52,974 nt of DNA from CAYZJV01 sp964473245 (GTDB taxonomy: Bacteria; Spirochaetota; Spirochaetia; Sphaerochaetales; Sphaerochaetaceae), in the NCBI GenBank assembly GCA_964473245.1, contig CAYYOL010000012.1, forward strand, positions 1 to 52,974, written 5' to 3'. The translations under genes and the position numbers were made by a program. The notes below the pieces were generated by a model. The model saw nothing but the letters and a program-made list of their open reading frames with translations, did not search any database and was not told the DNA's origin. This document shows, in pieces, positions 23,225-32,094 of the stretch (positions within the stretch are counted from its first letter, which is position 1; each line of letters begins with the position of its first letter).

Positions 23225-23764
23225 TTAGAGCTTTGCTTTGACGATCAATCCGATATGTGTGTTCTTCATGACATCGAAATTTCCTGGAGATGCAAGAAGA
23301 CCCGGCAAGTCGGGAATGATATGTTGCGCCTCAACACCAAGGGCAAGAACCGGTGTTATGTTGAAATCGAAACCCAACCTCGCACTGTAAAGAATTTCTC
23401 GCATGAAATCGATATCCCCACTGGTGATTCGTACATCGTAGGAAGGACCGATCCCCAGATAGGGTTCGACGAAACCCAACGGCCATCTGAAGACCAAGTC
23501 GGTGGACAGGATGAATCGGTAGGTATCGGTGCTCTCCGCAAAGGGAGAGACCAGAAGTGCCTCACCCGATAGCCCGAACCACTCATTCACATAGAATCCC
23601 AGGCGGACCCCAGGGGAATAGGCTGCAAAATCCGTATCGGCTAGATCCTCAATAGTGTAGGAACTTATCAAACTCGCTTCGAACATACTTGGAATTGCTG
23701 CACCTACTACACCGCCAATGACCAATAGTACGATCAACAACACCAGCATCTGCTTTCTTCGCAT
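23225..23764 (-). CDS. small outer-membrane beta-barrel protein
   Basis: A 179-residue protein with a basic start (MRRKQ), a hydrophobic signal helix and a body of alternating strands (RLGFYVNEWFGLSGEALL, FVEPYLGIGPSYDVRI, ARLGFDFNITPVLALGVEAQHI) ending in aromatic-poor GLIVKAKL. This matches OmpA/OmpW-like eight-strand barrels. I chose ATG 23764 because GGGAGGT lies 4 bases upstream; an upstream ATG at 23794 has none. It has its own promoter and is convergent with the DUF3783 gene. Confidence 0.7.
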   Translation of the reverse strand: MRRKQMLVLLIVLLVIGGVVGAAIPSMFEASLISSYTIEDLADTDFAAYSPGVRLGFYVNEWFGLSGEALLVSPFAESTDTYRFILSTDLVFRWPLGFVEPYLGIGPSYDVRITSGDIDFMREILYSARLGFDFNITPVLALGVEAQHIIPDLPGLLASPGNFDVMKNTHIGLIVKAKL

Positions 23765-23799
23765 ACAGACCTCCCTATGAGAAACGCTTTTCAATTCCT

Positions 23800-23828
23800 A
23801 TAGTACAGTCGTTATCGATATTTAGCAA
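23800..23828 (-). promoter_or_regulatory. promoter of the small barrel gene
   Basis: On the minus strand TTGCTA (23828-23823), 17-bp spacer, TACTAT (23805-23800). Leader about 30 bases. Confidence 0.6.
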
Positions 23829-23842
23829 ATAGAAATATGAGT

Positions 23843-24163
23843 TTAACTCCGCTTGGATACAACAGAACTCAACAGATGCCGAATTGCGACAAGGGGATGG
23901 TGCAGGAGCATCCTTGGCCCACTGAAACGCATGACCTTCCTGATCGCCTCGCGCCTCTCGGGTTCATAGCAATGGATAGAGCAAGACGAACAGAATGGTT
24001 TAAGCGCTCCCTCGGGGCAGTGCTCGATTCGATCATGAGCATAGGAGAGGAGGTCTGCGCATTCGCTACAGAGTTCGTGGGATTCTACATGACTCTTCCT
24101 ACAGTACAGGCCGATCATGGTCTGAACAACCTGTCTCTCCATTGCTTGCCGTCTGGAGATCAT
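23843..24163 (-). CDS. ygbA: YgbA-family protein (nitrous oxide-stimulated promoter family)
   Basis: A 106-residue, cysteine-rich protein. The order of conserved blocks matches the YgbA family: TMIGLYC, LCSECADLLSYAHDRIEHCPEGALKPFCSSCSIHCYEPERREAIRKVMRFSGPRML. Seven cysteines in CxxC-like pairs suggest metal binding. In E. coli ygbA belongs to the NsrR (nitric oxide) regulon; the biochemical role is unknown. Its start overlaps the zupT stop region. I use ATG 24163; TTG 24169 and ATG 24142 are alternatives, and no ribosome site is clear, so coupling to zupT is likely. It is the last gene of the pot-zupT unit. Confidence 0.8.
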   Translation of the reverse strand: MISRRQAMERQVVQTMIGLYCRKSHVESHELCSECADLLSYAHDRIEHCPEGALKPFCSSCSIHCYEPERREAIRKVMRFSGPRMLLHHPLVAIRHLLSSVVSKRS

Positions 24164-24165
24164 GA

Positions 24166-24984
24166 TCAAGCCAATAGGAGCAGACTGAGCGCCATGAGCA
24201 TCATACCTCCAATCACTCCGCCAATAGCTATATGGTGCTCACCATACTCTTCTGCGGTCGGCAACAACTCATCTAGTGATATGTAGACCATGATTCCTGC
24301 AACACCGGCGAAGATGATGCCGAAGGTAGTGTCGTTGAACCACTGCCGCAAGAGGAAGAACCCGATCAAAGCTCCCATGGGTTCGGCTAGTCCGGACAGC
24401 AGAGAGAGCCAGAAGGCTTTCCTCTTGCTCTTGGTTGCATAGTAGATCGGCACTGATACCGCGACGCCTTCGGGAATGTTGTGAATGGCGATCGCTATGG
24501 CAATGCTGATTCCCAGACCAGGATCGGATAATCCAGCCATGAATGTCGCAAGACCTTCTGGAAAGTTGTGAATAGCGATCGCAAGAGCGCTGAAAAACCC
24601 CATACGCATGAGTCTGGGATCGTTCGGATCGAGTTTCGGTTTTTGGTCGCACGGACTGCCGTGCATCTCGTGAGGGTTCTCGTAATTGGGAATCAACTTA
24701 TCGATAATCGCGATGACCGCCACCCCTCCAAAAAAGGCTCCAACGGTTACCCAGTACCCCAGCTTATCTCCTAACGCCCCCTCCAAGGACTCTCTCGCTT
24801 CAAAGAAGATCTCAACGAGGGCGACGTAGATCATGACACCGGCTGAGAATCCGAGTGCTCCAGCGAGAAATTTCGGATTGAACTTGCGTGAAAAGAACGA
24901 CATAAAGGAGCCAACTCCCGTAGCAAGCCCGGCAAAAAGTGTCAAACCGAATGCAAAAAGTACTGTTCCTGTATCCAACTCCAT
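24166..24984 (-). CDS. zupT: ZIP-family zinc/divalent metal transporter
   Basis: A 272-residue inner-membrane protein with eight predicted helices. Helix 4 has HNFPEGLATF and helix 5 HNIPEGVAVSVPIYY, the paired metal-binding motifs of the ZupT branch. A Lys/Asp/Pro-rich cytoplasmic loop with EMHGSPCDQKPKLDPNDPR lies between helices 3 and 4. It imports Zn2+ and often other divalent ions. It begins 4 bases after the potC stop, so it is probably read from the polyamine operon message. Confidence 0.93.
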   Translation of the reverse strand: MELDTGTVLFAFGLTLFAGLATGVGSFMSFFSRKFNPKFLAGALGFSAGVMIYVALVEIFFEARESLEGALGDKLGYWVTVGAFFGGVAVIAIIDKLIPNYENPHEMHGSPCDQKPKLDPNDPRLMRMGFFSALAIAIHNFPEGLATFMAGLSDPGLGISIAIAIAIHNIPEGVAVSVPIYYATKSKRKAFWLSLLSGLAEPMGALIGFFLLRQWFNDTTFGIIFAGVAGIMVYISLDELLPTAEEYGEHHIAIGGVIGGMMLMALSLLLLA

Positions 24985-24988
24985 ACTG

Positions 24989-25849
24989 TTAACGCACTCC
25001 TTTCTTGTTTCCTGTGTAGAGATTCATCACTGCGAAAACGGATGTCCCGACAATCAATAAAAACGATATCGCATTGATTACTGGGGTCGAACCATCTCGC
25101 ACCTGCATGTACATGTTGATGGGAAGTGTTGCCTGGGAACCGACGAGAAAGATGGTGGTGTTGAAGTTTTCGAACGACATGAGAAAGGCCATAGCCGCTC
25201 CGCCGAATATCGATGGTCTTAGATACTTCAATGTAATGAACCAGAGCACCTCTGCCCTATTCGCACCCAGATTGTATGCAGCCTCCTCCAATGTTCGGTC
25301 GAATTTTTTCAGTCGCGCCGAGACGACCAATGCCACTATAGTCGAGATGAACGAGGATTGTCCAAGCACGACCAGCCAGAATCCCGGTCCAAGGAATTCT
25401 ACATAGATATCGAGAACTTGTTCAACCATCAATCCGATCGAATTCGCGAACATAAGGATCGATATGCCGAGAATTACCCCAGGAATGACCAGGGGGGCTA
25501 TCATGAGGAAATAGAGCGCACTCTTGAAACGAAAGTTCTCCTGCTCGAACAGGAACGCAGCACAGGTTCCAAGAAAGGTAGATACTACGGTCACCGCTAG
25601 TGCGACCCTGAAAGAGGTGGATAGACTCCGAAGGTTTGTCTGATCATGAAAGATACCGATTTTCTGCGGCCCCTTACCAAAGAACCAATCGAGCGTGAAC
25701 CCCTCCCATGGTAGCGATGGATACATGGAGTCGTTGAATGCGAGAACCATGGTGACCACTAATGGTGCGAAGAGAAAAACGAAATAGAGTAGTATGAACA
25801 GGGTGAATCCCCGCCGGTACCGGCCAGATGAAGGGAGTGTTCTAATCAT
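24989..25849 (-). CDS. potC: polyamine ABC transporter permease PotC
   Basis: A 286-residue inner-membrane permease with six helices and the EAA docking loop LEEAAYNLGANRAEVLWFITLKYLRPSI (about residues 178-205). It pairs with PotB to carry spermidine or putrescine across the membrane. It overlaps potB by 4 bases and ends 4 bases before zupT. Confidence 0.93.
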   Translation of the reverse strand: MIRTLPSSGRYRRGFTLFILLYFVFLFAPLVVTMVLAFNDSMYPSLPWEGFTLDWFFGKGPQKIGIFHDQTNLRSLSTSFRVALAVTVVSTFLGTCAAFLFEQENFRFKSALYFLMIAPLVIPGVILGISILMFANSIGLMVEQVLDIYVEFLGPGFWLVVLGQSSFISTIVALVVSARLKKFDRTLEEAAYNLGANRAEVLWFITLKYLRPSIFGGAAMAFLMSFENFNTTIFLVGSQATLPINMYMQVRDGSTPVINAISFLLIVGTSVFAVMNLYTGNKKGVR

Positions 25850-26703
25850 TTCACCACCTCCTTCAAGTTCTGCCTAGTCAGTTTCAATGCAACCCAGATA
25901 ATGAGCGATGAGAGCAGCAGAAGCAGAAAACCGAATGCCGCACCCTGATTCCAGTTGAAATAGAGGATGATCTGGTTGTAGATCTGCTCGGTGAACCAGA
26001 GAGAGTTCTTTCCTCCCATGAGGTTAGGTGTCAGATAACTGCCCAGGACCAGCATGAACACGATGATTCCACCCGAAACCATGCCCGATGCGCAATGCGG
26101 AACGATGATGGTTCGCCAAATCGAGATCTTCGAGGCTCCGAGATCGTACGCAGCTTCGATCAGCGCATCATCGAGATCCTCCATCACCCCGATGATCGGG
26201 ACGACCATGAACAACATGCTGGTGTAGACCAGTCCCATGACCATGGTTATATCGTTATAGAGCATCTCGACCGGTTCGGAGAACAGCCCTATCGATTGGA
26301 GAAATTGATTCAGCACCCCACTCTCACGCAGAAGAATGATCCACCCATACACCCGAATCAGCTCACTTACCCAGAATGGAACGAGTATCAGGACCATCAG
26401 GAATCCTGCAGAACGGACACGCACGATCTTGGTGATATAGAAGGCTACCGGAAGGGCGATCGCCATGACGAGAAAAGTCACCAGGATTGAGTAGAGTGCG
26501 GTTCGCACGAACGTGAGCCAGTAGATGGGCTCACGAAAGAACGCCATATAGTTCGACAGTGTCAGCCCACCTCCCCGGGTATTGGTGAAAGAGAGTCGCA
26601 ACAATTCGAGGTGAGGTAAGACGATCAGCAAAAAAAGCCAGAGCATGACCGGTAGGAAAAAGAAGAGGAAGCCCCAGCTCACGTGTTTTCTATTCTTCGT
26701 CAT
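25846..26703 (-). CDS. potB: polyamine ABC transporter permease PotB
   Basis: A 285-residue six-helix permease with the EAA loop DALIEAAYDLGASKISIWRTIIVPHCASG (about residues 179-207). It forms the membrane pore with PotC. The start overlaps the potA stop by 14 bases and the end overlaps potC by 4 bases. Confidence 0.93.
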   Translation of the reverse strand: MTKNRKHVSWGFLFFFLPVMLWLFLLIVLPHLELLRLSFTNTRGGGLTLSNYMAFFREPIYWLTFVRTALYSILVTFLVMAIALPVAFYITKIVRVRSAGFLMVLILVPFWVSELIRVYGWIILLRESGVLNQFLQSIGLFSEPVEMLYNDITMVMGLVYTSMLFMVVPIIGVMEDLDDALIEAAYDLGASKISIWRTIIVPHCASGMVSGGIIVFMLVLGSYLTPNLMGGKNSLWFTEQIYNQIILYFNWNQGAAFGFLLLLLSSLIIWVALKLTRQNLKEVVK

Positions 26704-27802
26704 AGATTTTCCAATCCCTCCGCTTGTAACAGATCGCTTTGGCGGTGTCCCACCCTATTCGGATCCGATCCTTCGCTTGAATATGGTCGAACTGACGAGT
26801 CTGTGGAAGCGCCACCACGATCTCATCATTCGTATCGTCCGGCTGTACGAGAAGTCTGCTATTGCCTCCATCGAAAAGTATCGATGTTACTGTGACCATC
26901 ATCGTATTGAAATTATCATGGTCTTCGGGTGGATTGATCACCATGGATTCGGGTCGAACGAACAGGTCGTACTCGTCATCTTTCTTTGGCGACTCAAAGG
27001 CTCCGATAAGTCTGAAATCAAGACCATTGGTATAACGTGCGAGCATTTCACCGTGAGCGTCTCTACGCAATGTGACTCGAATCTTGTTATTACTCCCCAC
27101 GAACTGTGCCACAAATGATGATTTTGGGTTGTGGTAGAGCTCCTGAGGCGTTCCTATCTGTTCGAACTTCCCGTTGTTCATAACAGCAACGGTATCGCTC
27201 ATCACCATAGCTTCCGATTGGTCATGGGTAATGTAGACGAATGTCGTTCCCACTTGGGACTGGAGCGTCTTCAGCTCCACTTTCATATGCTCTCTCAGTT
27301 TTGCATCGAGCGCACCCAGTGGCTCATCAAGGAGCAGTACCGTGGGATCCAGCACCAGACATCGAGCTATTGCGATTCTCTGTTTCTGTCCCCCTGAAAG
27401 CTGGTTGACCTGCTTCTTTCCCGAACCGGGAAGCCCTACCCGCTCAAGAACTTCCTGTACTTTTCTATCGACCGTTGCACCCTTCTCACCACGCCTTCTC
27501 AGTCCGAAAGCGATATTCTCATGAACGTTCATCATGGGAAAGAGTGCAAGGTTCTGAAACACCATGTTCACCGGACGCTTATTCGGTGCAACATTGTCCA
27601 TCTGTTGTCCATCGAATAGCAGTGTTCCTGCATCTGGCCGATAGAATCCCGCTATCATGCGGAGCAAGGTAGTCTTCCCACACCCTGAAGGGCCAAGTAT
27701 CGAGAAGAACTTCCCATCCTCTACATCGAACGAAACTTCGTCCACAGCGGTAAAACTTCCGAACCGCTTGGTGAGCCCCTGAACTGAAAGTGCTATGCGC
27801 AT
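26690..27802 (-). CDS. potA: polyamine ABC transporter ATPase PotA
   Basis: A 370-residue ATPase with Walker A GPSGCGKTT, Q-loop MVFQNLALFP, signature LSGGQKQRIAIAR, Walker B VLLLDEPLGALDAK, H-loop ITHDQ, and a C-terminal TOBE domain (about residues 270-360). Start ATG 27802 is chosen because AGAGGTG lies 8 bases upstream. The longer frame to 27850 runs through the hairpin after potD and has no ribosome site. Confidence 0.93.
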   Translation of the reverse strand: MRIALSVQGLTKRFGSFTAVDEVSFDVEDGKFFSILGPSGCGKTTLLRMIAGFYRPDAGTLLFDGQQMDNVAPNKRPVNMVFQNLALFPMMNVHENIAFGLRRRGEKGATVDRKVQEVLERVGLPGSGKKQVNQLSGGQKQRIAIARCLVLDPTVLLLDEPLGALDAKLREHMKVELKTLQSQVGTTFVYITHDQSEAMVMSDTVAVMNNGKFEQIGTPQELYHNPKSSFVAQFVGSNNKIRVTLRRDAHGEMLARYTNGLDFRLIGAFESPKKDDEYDLFVRPESMVINPPEDHDNFNTMMVTVTSILFDGGNSRLLVQPDDTNDEIVVALPQTRQFDHIQAKDRIRIGWDTAKAICYKRRDWKIYDEE

Positions 27803-27825
27803 ATGTTGTTCACCTCTATGACAAT

Positions 27826-27855
27826 GGCCGGTGACACGTCGAAGAGTCACCGGCC
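27826..27855 (-). other. intercistronic hairpin between potD and potA
   Basis: A perfect 10-bp GC-rich stem (27826-27835 with 27846-27855), 10-base loop, no T-run. It lies 20 bases after the potD stop. Such hairpins often stabilise the upstream message so that the binding protein is made in excess. Confidence 0.6.
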
Positions 27856-27875
27856 GGACATCTATTCAATCTGAA

Positions 27876-28955
27876 TTATCGGGCAGCCTTTACCTTATCA
27901 AGGGTGCGCCCCTCCATCTCTTCTATTCCCGCTGGAACTGTCGGATACCAGTTTATGTTCGCAAGCACTTCCGGAGGAAGTCCGCGACTGAAATTATCCT
28001 TGATCTCAGGGTCGAGAAAGTTCACAGCATCTTTACTTGCCGTTCCGTATGTCTCTCTGTTTGTGAAGAATGCGGCATTCTCGGGTCTCAACATGAAGTT
28101 GATATATGCATATGCAGCATCGAGGTTCTCAGAGCGTGCAGGTATGGCGAAGGTATCGACCCATGCCAATGCTCCGCTGGTGGGTGCGAGATAGTCGATA
28201 TTCGGATTCTCCGAGTGGAGCTTCCATCCAGCCTGTTCCCATGCACTCGCGGCCCAGACCTCTTCAGAACGGAGTAACTGCAGTAGCTGATCTCCATTGT
28301 CCCAGTATGTCTTGACAGATGGCTTGCCCGCTATGAGCACCTTCTCCATCTCGTCGAGGAATGACTGGTACGCTTCAAGATCGTCATAGAGAGCGAATGG
28401 ATCGTATCCAAGCGAGAAGCCCATACCGATCAGCGTAGGTCGCTTCAACCGATAGGAGACCCTTCCTGCATATTTTGGATCCAACAGATCTTTGAAATCC
28501 TTTATATCTGGAGCCTTCGCCTTGTTGATCACCAACCCTTCCGTTCCATACACGTGAGGAACAGCATAGGATTCGCCGTCGACCAGCGTATTCTTCTTTA
28601 CCGCTTCAAGCAAAGAGGGATCGATCTGATCGGACTCGATACGGGAAAAATCGATCGGCTGATAGATGCCATACTCCTCGACCACAGCCGAGATACGGTC
28701 CTGGGAAGGTTGAGCGAGATCGAACCCTCCGCCTCTGGTTGCTCTCAGCTTGCTGATCATCTCTTCATTGTTGCTCAGCGTAACCTCGACTTTATAACCG
28801 GTCTCTTCGGTGAACTTGTCTAGCAGTTCCTGTGGAGCATATCCAGACCAAGTGATGATTCTCAGTACATCATTCTTGGTTTCTCTCGAACCTTGTGCGA
28901 AGAGCACGCCGGTTGCGATTACGAGAACCAACACGACTACAACGAGTTTTTTCAT
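27876..28955 (-). CDS. potD: spermidine/putrescine-binding protein PotD
   Basis: A 359-residue periplasmic binding protein. Residues 1-22 are a signal peptide ending VLFAQG; no lipobox cysteine is present. The mature part starts VLRIITWSGYAPQELLDKFTEETGYKVEVTLSNNEEMISKLRA and carries YAVPHVYGTEGLVINK and WVDTFAIPARSENLDAAYAYINFML, the family core. Start ATG 28955 has AGGAGG 7 bases upstream; ATG 28961 is one base from that site and less likely. First gene of the potDABC-zupT-ygbA unit. Confidence 0.94.
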   Translation of the reverse strand: MKKLVVVVLVLVIATGVLFAQGSRETKNDVLRIITWSGYAPQELLDKFTEETGYKVEVTLSNNEEMISKLRATRGGGFDLAQPSQDRISAVVEEYGIYQPIDFSRIESDQIDPSLLEAVKKNTLVDGESYAVPHVYGTEGLVINKAKAPDIKDFKDLLDPKYAGRVSYRLKRPTLIGMGFSLGYDPFALYDDLEAYQSFLDEMEKVLIAGKPSVKTYWDNGDQLLQLLRSEEVWAASAWEQAGWKLHSENPNIDYLAPTSGALAWVDTFAIPARSENLDAAYAYINFMLRPENAAFFTNRETYGTASKDAVNFLDPEIKDNFSRGLPPEVLANINWYPTVPAGIEEMEGRTLDKVKAAR

Positions 28956-28997
28956 AGCCATTCCTCCTTTGGAATTTGTCGATAATCTGACACCACC

Positions 28998-29026
28998 ATG
29001 CTACCCCCCACTCAGGTGCAAGTCAA
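28998..29026 (-). promoter_or_regulatory. promoter of the pot operon
   Basis: On the minus strand TTGACT (29026-29021), 17-bp spacer, TAGCAT (29003-28998). Leader about 35-40 bases. Confidence 0.6.
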
Positions 29027-29052
29027 TGAAATTTGCATGGATCACCGCGCAG

Positions 29053-29075
29053 GTAGGAAAGTCATAACTTCCTAC
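29053..29075. promoter_or_regulatory. inverted repeat upstream of the pot promoter
   Basis: GTAGGA-A-AGT with ACTTCCTAC: nine pairs with one bulged A, four-base centre CATA. It lies 26 bases upstream of the pot -35 box, an operator or activator position. Confidence 0.4.
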
Positions 29076-29170
29076 AATAGTAATAATTGAACGACTTTCA
29101 TGCATTTCAAACACATTTCTCACATTTCTCTCACATCTAGCGCTCCATGAACCCGGGATATCAAATTCCC

Positions 29171-29199
29171 TTGCTATCGAGGAAAAATATCTTTATCGT
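29171..29199 (+). promoter_or_regulatory. promoter directly before the protease-propeller-barrel gene
   Basis: TTGCTA (29171-29176), 17-bp spacer, TATCGT (29194-29199). The -10 ends 9 bases before ATG 29209, so the message would start about 2-3 bases before the ATG. Confidence 0.45.
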
Positions 29200-29208
29200 A
29201 TACACACC

Positions 29209-31923
29209 ATGAGACGAACAATACTGTTGTCACTGACTGTCACACTTCTTTTGCTCTGTGGGACTACTGCACTGGTATTCGGACAATCGTTTGACGGCCG
29301 AGTCGCTACAGAGACCGAACGATTCACGTTCATCTATGAGCCACAGGATGCATGGGCAGTACAGGAGATCCTTGAGATCGCCGATGAGGTGTATGAGACA
29401 CTAGCTGAACTGCTCGATCATCGACCATCCCGCCCCATACCGGTGGTCCTGAGCAGTAGACCTATCCTTTCGAACGGCTATTATTCCCCCTTCCCTGCAC
29501 GTATTGTGTTGTTCACCACCTCGAGTGCGAACAGATTTCTCGGTTCTCGTGTCGAAAGTTGGATACAGAGCCTCTTCATCCATGAACTCACCCATTATTT
29601 CCACCTCACCTCGCCGGTGGGACCAGCGACATACCTCACTCCGATCTTCGGTCCCGATGTCCCTGCTATGAACACCGTGGTCATGCCTGGATGGTGGATC
29701 GAAGGAATAACCACCTATACCGAGACTAAACTGGCCTCCGGAGGACGGGGAGAGAGTCCCCTCTTCGGTCTCACCTATGAGGCTCCGCTTCTCGAGGGAA
29801 GAATGTGGTCTTTGGCCAAAGGAAGTTACAACTCGCTGAATCCCCCATCGGGACGAATCTACACCACCGGGTACCTTATGGTGGACCACCTCATGCGGAC
29901 TTACGGAGAAGATGCATTCACACAGATCAATAGCTCATACGCATGGTGGCCATTCTTCGGCATGCGCCCTGCCTTCCGCTCGGTACTCGACAAGACGCCG
30001 AAGGAGGTGTTTGCCGATGCTCTGGAGGTGAAACGGGCAGAACGCACCATACCCACAACCGATTATCCGCGATTCTCTCGACCAGGCACAGGAAACTACT
30101 ATCTTCCGTACCATACCGAGGCAGGGCTCATGGGATATGCCTTCACGCCTGAGAGCGGCAGCCATATGCGCTTGTATACTATGGACGGGAACGACCAGGA
30201 GCTTGTCTCGTTTTCGCTTGCGGGACCACAGAACAGCACCGTAACCGCAGACGGCTCCGTCCTGTACATCACCAGTGCATGGGGCGACCAATATGACCAG
30301 GCGAGTATTCCTATGGCTCCTGTCAGCTATTCAGATTTCTACCGCTATGAGATGGAGACAGAGCAGCTCGTACGCCTGACAGAGAAACAGCGATTGACAC
30401 ACCCAGCAGTGAGCCCCGATGGCTCCCAGCTGGTAGCCATTGAATCGTATGAGGATCGGTGGCGCCTTGTATCGGTGGACACGACGACGGGGGAAATCTC
30501 CACCCTCTACGATCATGAGCATGGCAATGTGTTCGAACCACAGTTCGCTCCAGATGGCGAGAGCATCGTATTCATAGAGAACGTACATGGACGCTCTACA
30601 CTGGTAGTCAGCGATCTTCACGGAGCATGCACACGGCTCTGGGAGCATGAATCGGTGGAGATTCGCAATCCACGATTCATCGACAATCACCACGTGTGGT
30701 ACGCCAGTGACCGAGCCGGCACCATGGAGCTCTACGAGGTGGCTCTTCATGAGGGAGAACGGTATAGAGTTCTCACCGGAGCTATCGGAATCACCGGTGC
30801 TATCCCACTTTCCGACCGGGTTCTCATTGAAACCTATACAGCCGACGGGTTCACACTGAAAAGTGTTCCTCTGCACTCGCTCACCAAAGAGCGTATCGAT
30901 GCTGGTTCCGTACCGACTCACGATACGTTGGAGAGACCGATCTCAACCGATTTGCACTCGGTTCCCTACCGCGATACACCCCGTTTCAACCTCTGGCTCC
31001 CCTTCGCGCTGAATGTTTCGGAACTCAATGCTGGAGCTACGGTGATCAGTAGAAGCCCGCTCGGTCTCCATACACTCCAATCGAGCCTAGCGTGGGCATT
31101 TCAATCGAAGCTGCTCACAGGCGACTTCACCTATCAGTACAATCCCGGCCCCTATCTTGTATCTCTCCAAGGCGAACTGAACCAGCAATACAACTCGCAG
31201 GTGAGCCTTGCCCTCAGAGTTCCCCTCGTAACCAAGATTGACCCGATTGCAATCGAGTCGGTCCATTCGTTCTGGAACACTCGGTTGACCAATGCGAGGA
31301 GCATAGGAGGCGGAGCAAGCATCTCTTGGGAGAGGCGAAAACACTCCCGACCAAAGGATTTTTTCGGGAATCGGTTCATAGGTACAGCAGGAGGACTCTC
31401 GTTCTCCTACGATGTACAAGCTGAAGAGATGAATCCAATCGTTCAGTGGTCAGTTCGTGGACAAGAGACGATTCTCGGTTCACACCAGGTTCTCCGTTTA
31501 GACATAGATGCAGGAGCAAGTCTTAACGGTGGTATAGTCAGTGGATTGAACCCGCTTGGGTTCACGCAAGCGGCAAAGCTCGGGAAAGCCTCAGCACTCG
31601 TGAGCGCACGATGGCGTATCCCGTTTGGCATAATCGATCAGCCGATTCCCTATGGAGGAATCACTGCCATGGGTCTCACACTCTTTGGACAGACACTTGT
31701 GCATAGGCTGTACGATGACTCATTTGGTTGGGAGGAACAACTCTATCTCGGTGCTCAACTTGATGCGAACATAGTCATAGGGGGATCGTTCACCCTCAGA
31801 ACATCTGGAGCAGTCTCACTTAGAGTCCCCGATAGAGCATTCCGGTTCTCCATCGGATTAGATTTTGCCACGCTGTTTGCCTCTTTCGACCCGACTGAAC
31901 ACCAAATCGAGCCCGATTATTGA
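29209..31923 (+). CDS. surface protein: gluzincin metalloprotease, TolB-like propeller, outer-membrane barrel
   Basis: A 904-residue protein with a signal peptide (residues 1-25, cleavage near VFG-QS). Residues about 30-280 are a peptidase_MA-like zinc protease: His125-Glu126-x-x-His129 in FIHELTHYF and a third ligand Glu165 in WWIEGITTY. Residues about 290-590 show repeated blade motifs (LTHPAVSPDGSQLVAIES, NVFEPQFAPDGESIVFIE, NPRFIDNHHVWYASDRAG) of a TolB-type beta-propeller. Residues about 630-904 alternate polar and nonpolar residues in amphipathic strands and resemble an outer-membrane barrel. Expected place: outer membrane. No Shine-Dalgarno site precedes the ATG. Substrate unknown. Confidence 0.8.
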   Translation: MRRTILLSLTVTLLLLCGTTALVFGQSFDGRVATETERFTFIYEPQDAWAVQEILEIADEVYETLAELLDHRPSRPIPVVLSSRPILSNGYYSPFPARIVLFTTSSANRFLGSRVESWIQSLFIHELTHYFHLTSPVGPATYLTPIFGPDVPAMNTVVMPGWWIEGITTYTETKLASGGRGESPLFGLTYEAPLLEGRMWSLAKGSYNSLNPPSGRIYTTGYLMVDHLMRTYGEDAFTQINSSYAWWPFFGMRPAFRSVLDKTPKEVFADALEVKRAERTIPTTDYPRFSRPGTGNYYLPYHTEAGLMGYAFTPESGSHMRLYTMDGNDQELVSFSLAGPQNSTVTADGSVLYITSAWGDQYDQASIPMAPVSYSDFYRYEMETEQLVRLTEKQRLTHPAVSPDGSQLVAIESYEDRWRLVSVDTTTGEISTLYDHEHGNVFEPQFAPDGESIVFIENVHGRSTLVVSDLHGACTRLWEHESVEIRNPRFIDNHHVWYASDRAGTMELYEVALHEGERYRVLTGAIGITGAIPLSDRVLIETYTADGFTLKSVPLHSLTKERIDAGSVPTHDTLERPISTDLHSVPYRDTPRFNLWLPFALNVSELNAGATVISRSPLGLHTLQSSLAWAFQSKLLTGDFTYQYNPGPYLVSLQGELNQQYNSQVSLALRVPLVTKIDPIAIESVHSFWNTRLTNARSIGGGASISWERRKHSRPKDFFGNRFIGTAGGLSFSYDVQAEEMNPIVQWSVRGQETILGSHQVLRLDIDAGASLNGGIVSGLNPLGFTQAAKLGKASALVSARWRIPFGIIDQPIPYGGITAMGLTLFGQTLVHRLYDDSFGWEEQLYLGAQLDANIVIGGSFTLRTSGAVSLRVPDRAFRFSIGLDFATLFASFDPTEHQIEPDY

Positions 31924-31925
31924 GC

Positions 31926-31954
31926 TTGCACGCAACGCACCCCGATAGTATGCT
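31926..31954 (+). promoter_or_regulatory. possible acnA promoter
   Basis: TTGCAC (31926-31931), 17-bp spacer, TATGCT (31949-31954). Leader about 135 bases; no stable hairpin with T-run is seen in it. Confidence 0.4.
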
Positions 31955-32094
31955 AGAGGTATGAATACAAGGTTTCACCACCTAGGGCGAGGCTTGGATT
32001 TCGAAGGCGCTGCCTCATCACTCATGTCGAGGGTAAGGTGCTCGCGTTGCGTTTCCGCCACTCAGCTCGCTACGTTGGGAAATCAGGAGGGTGT

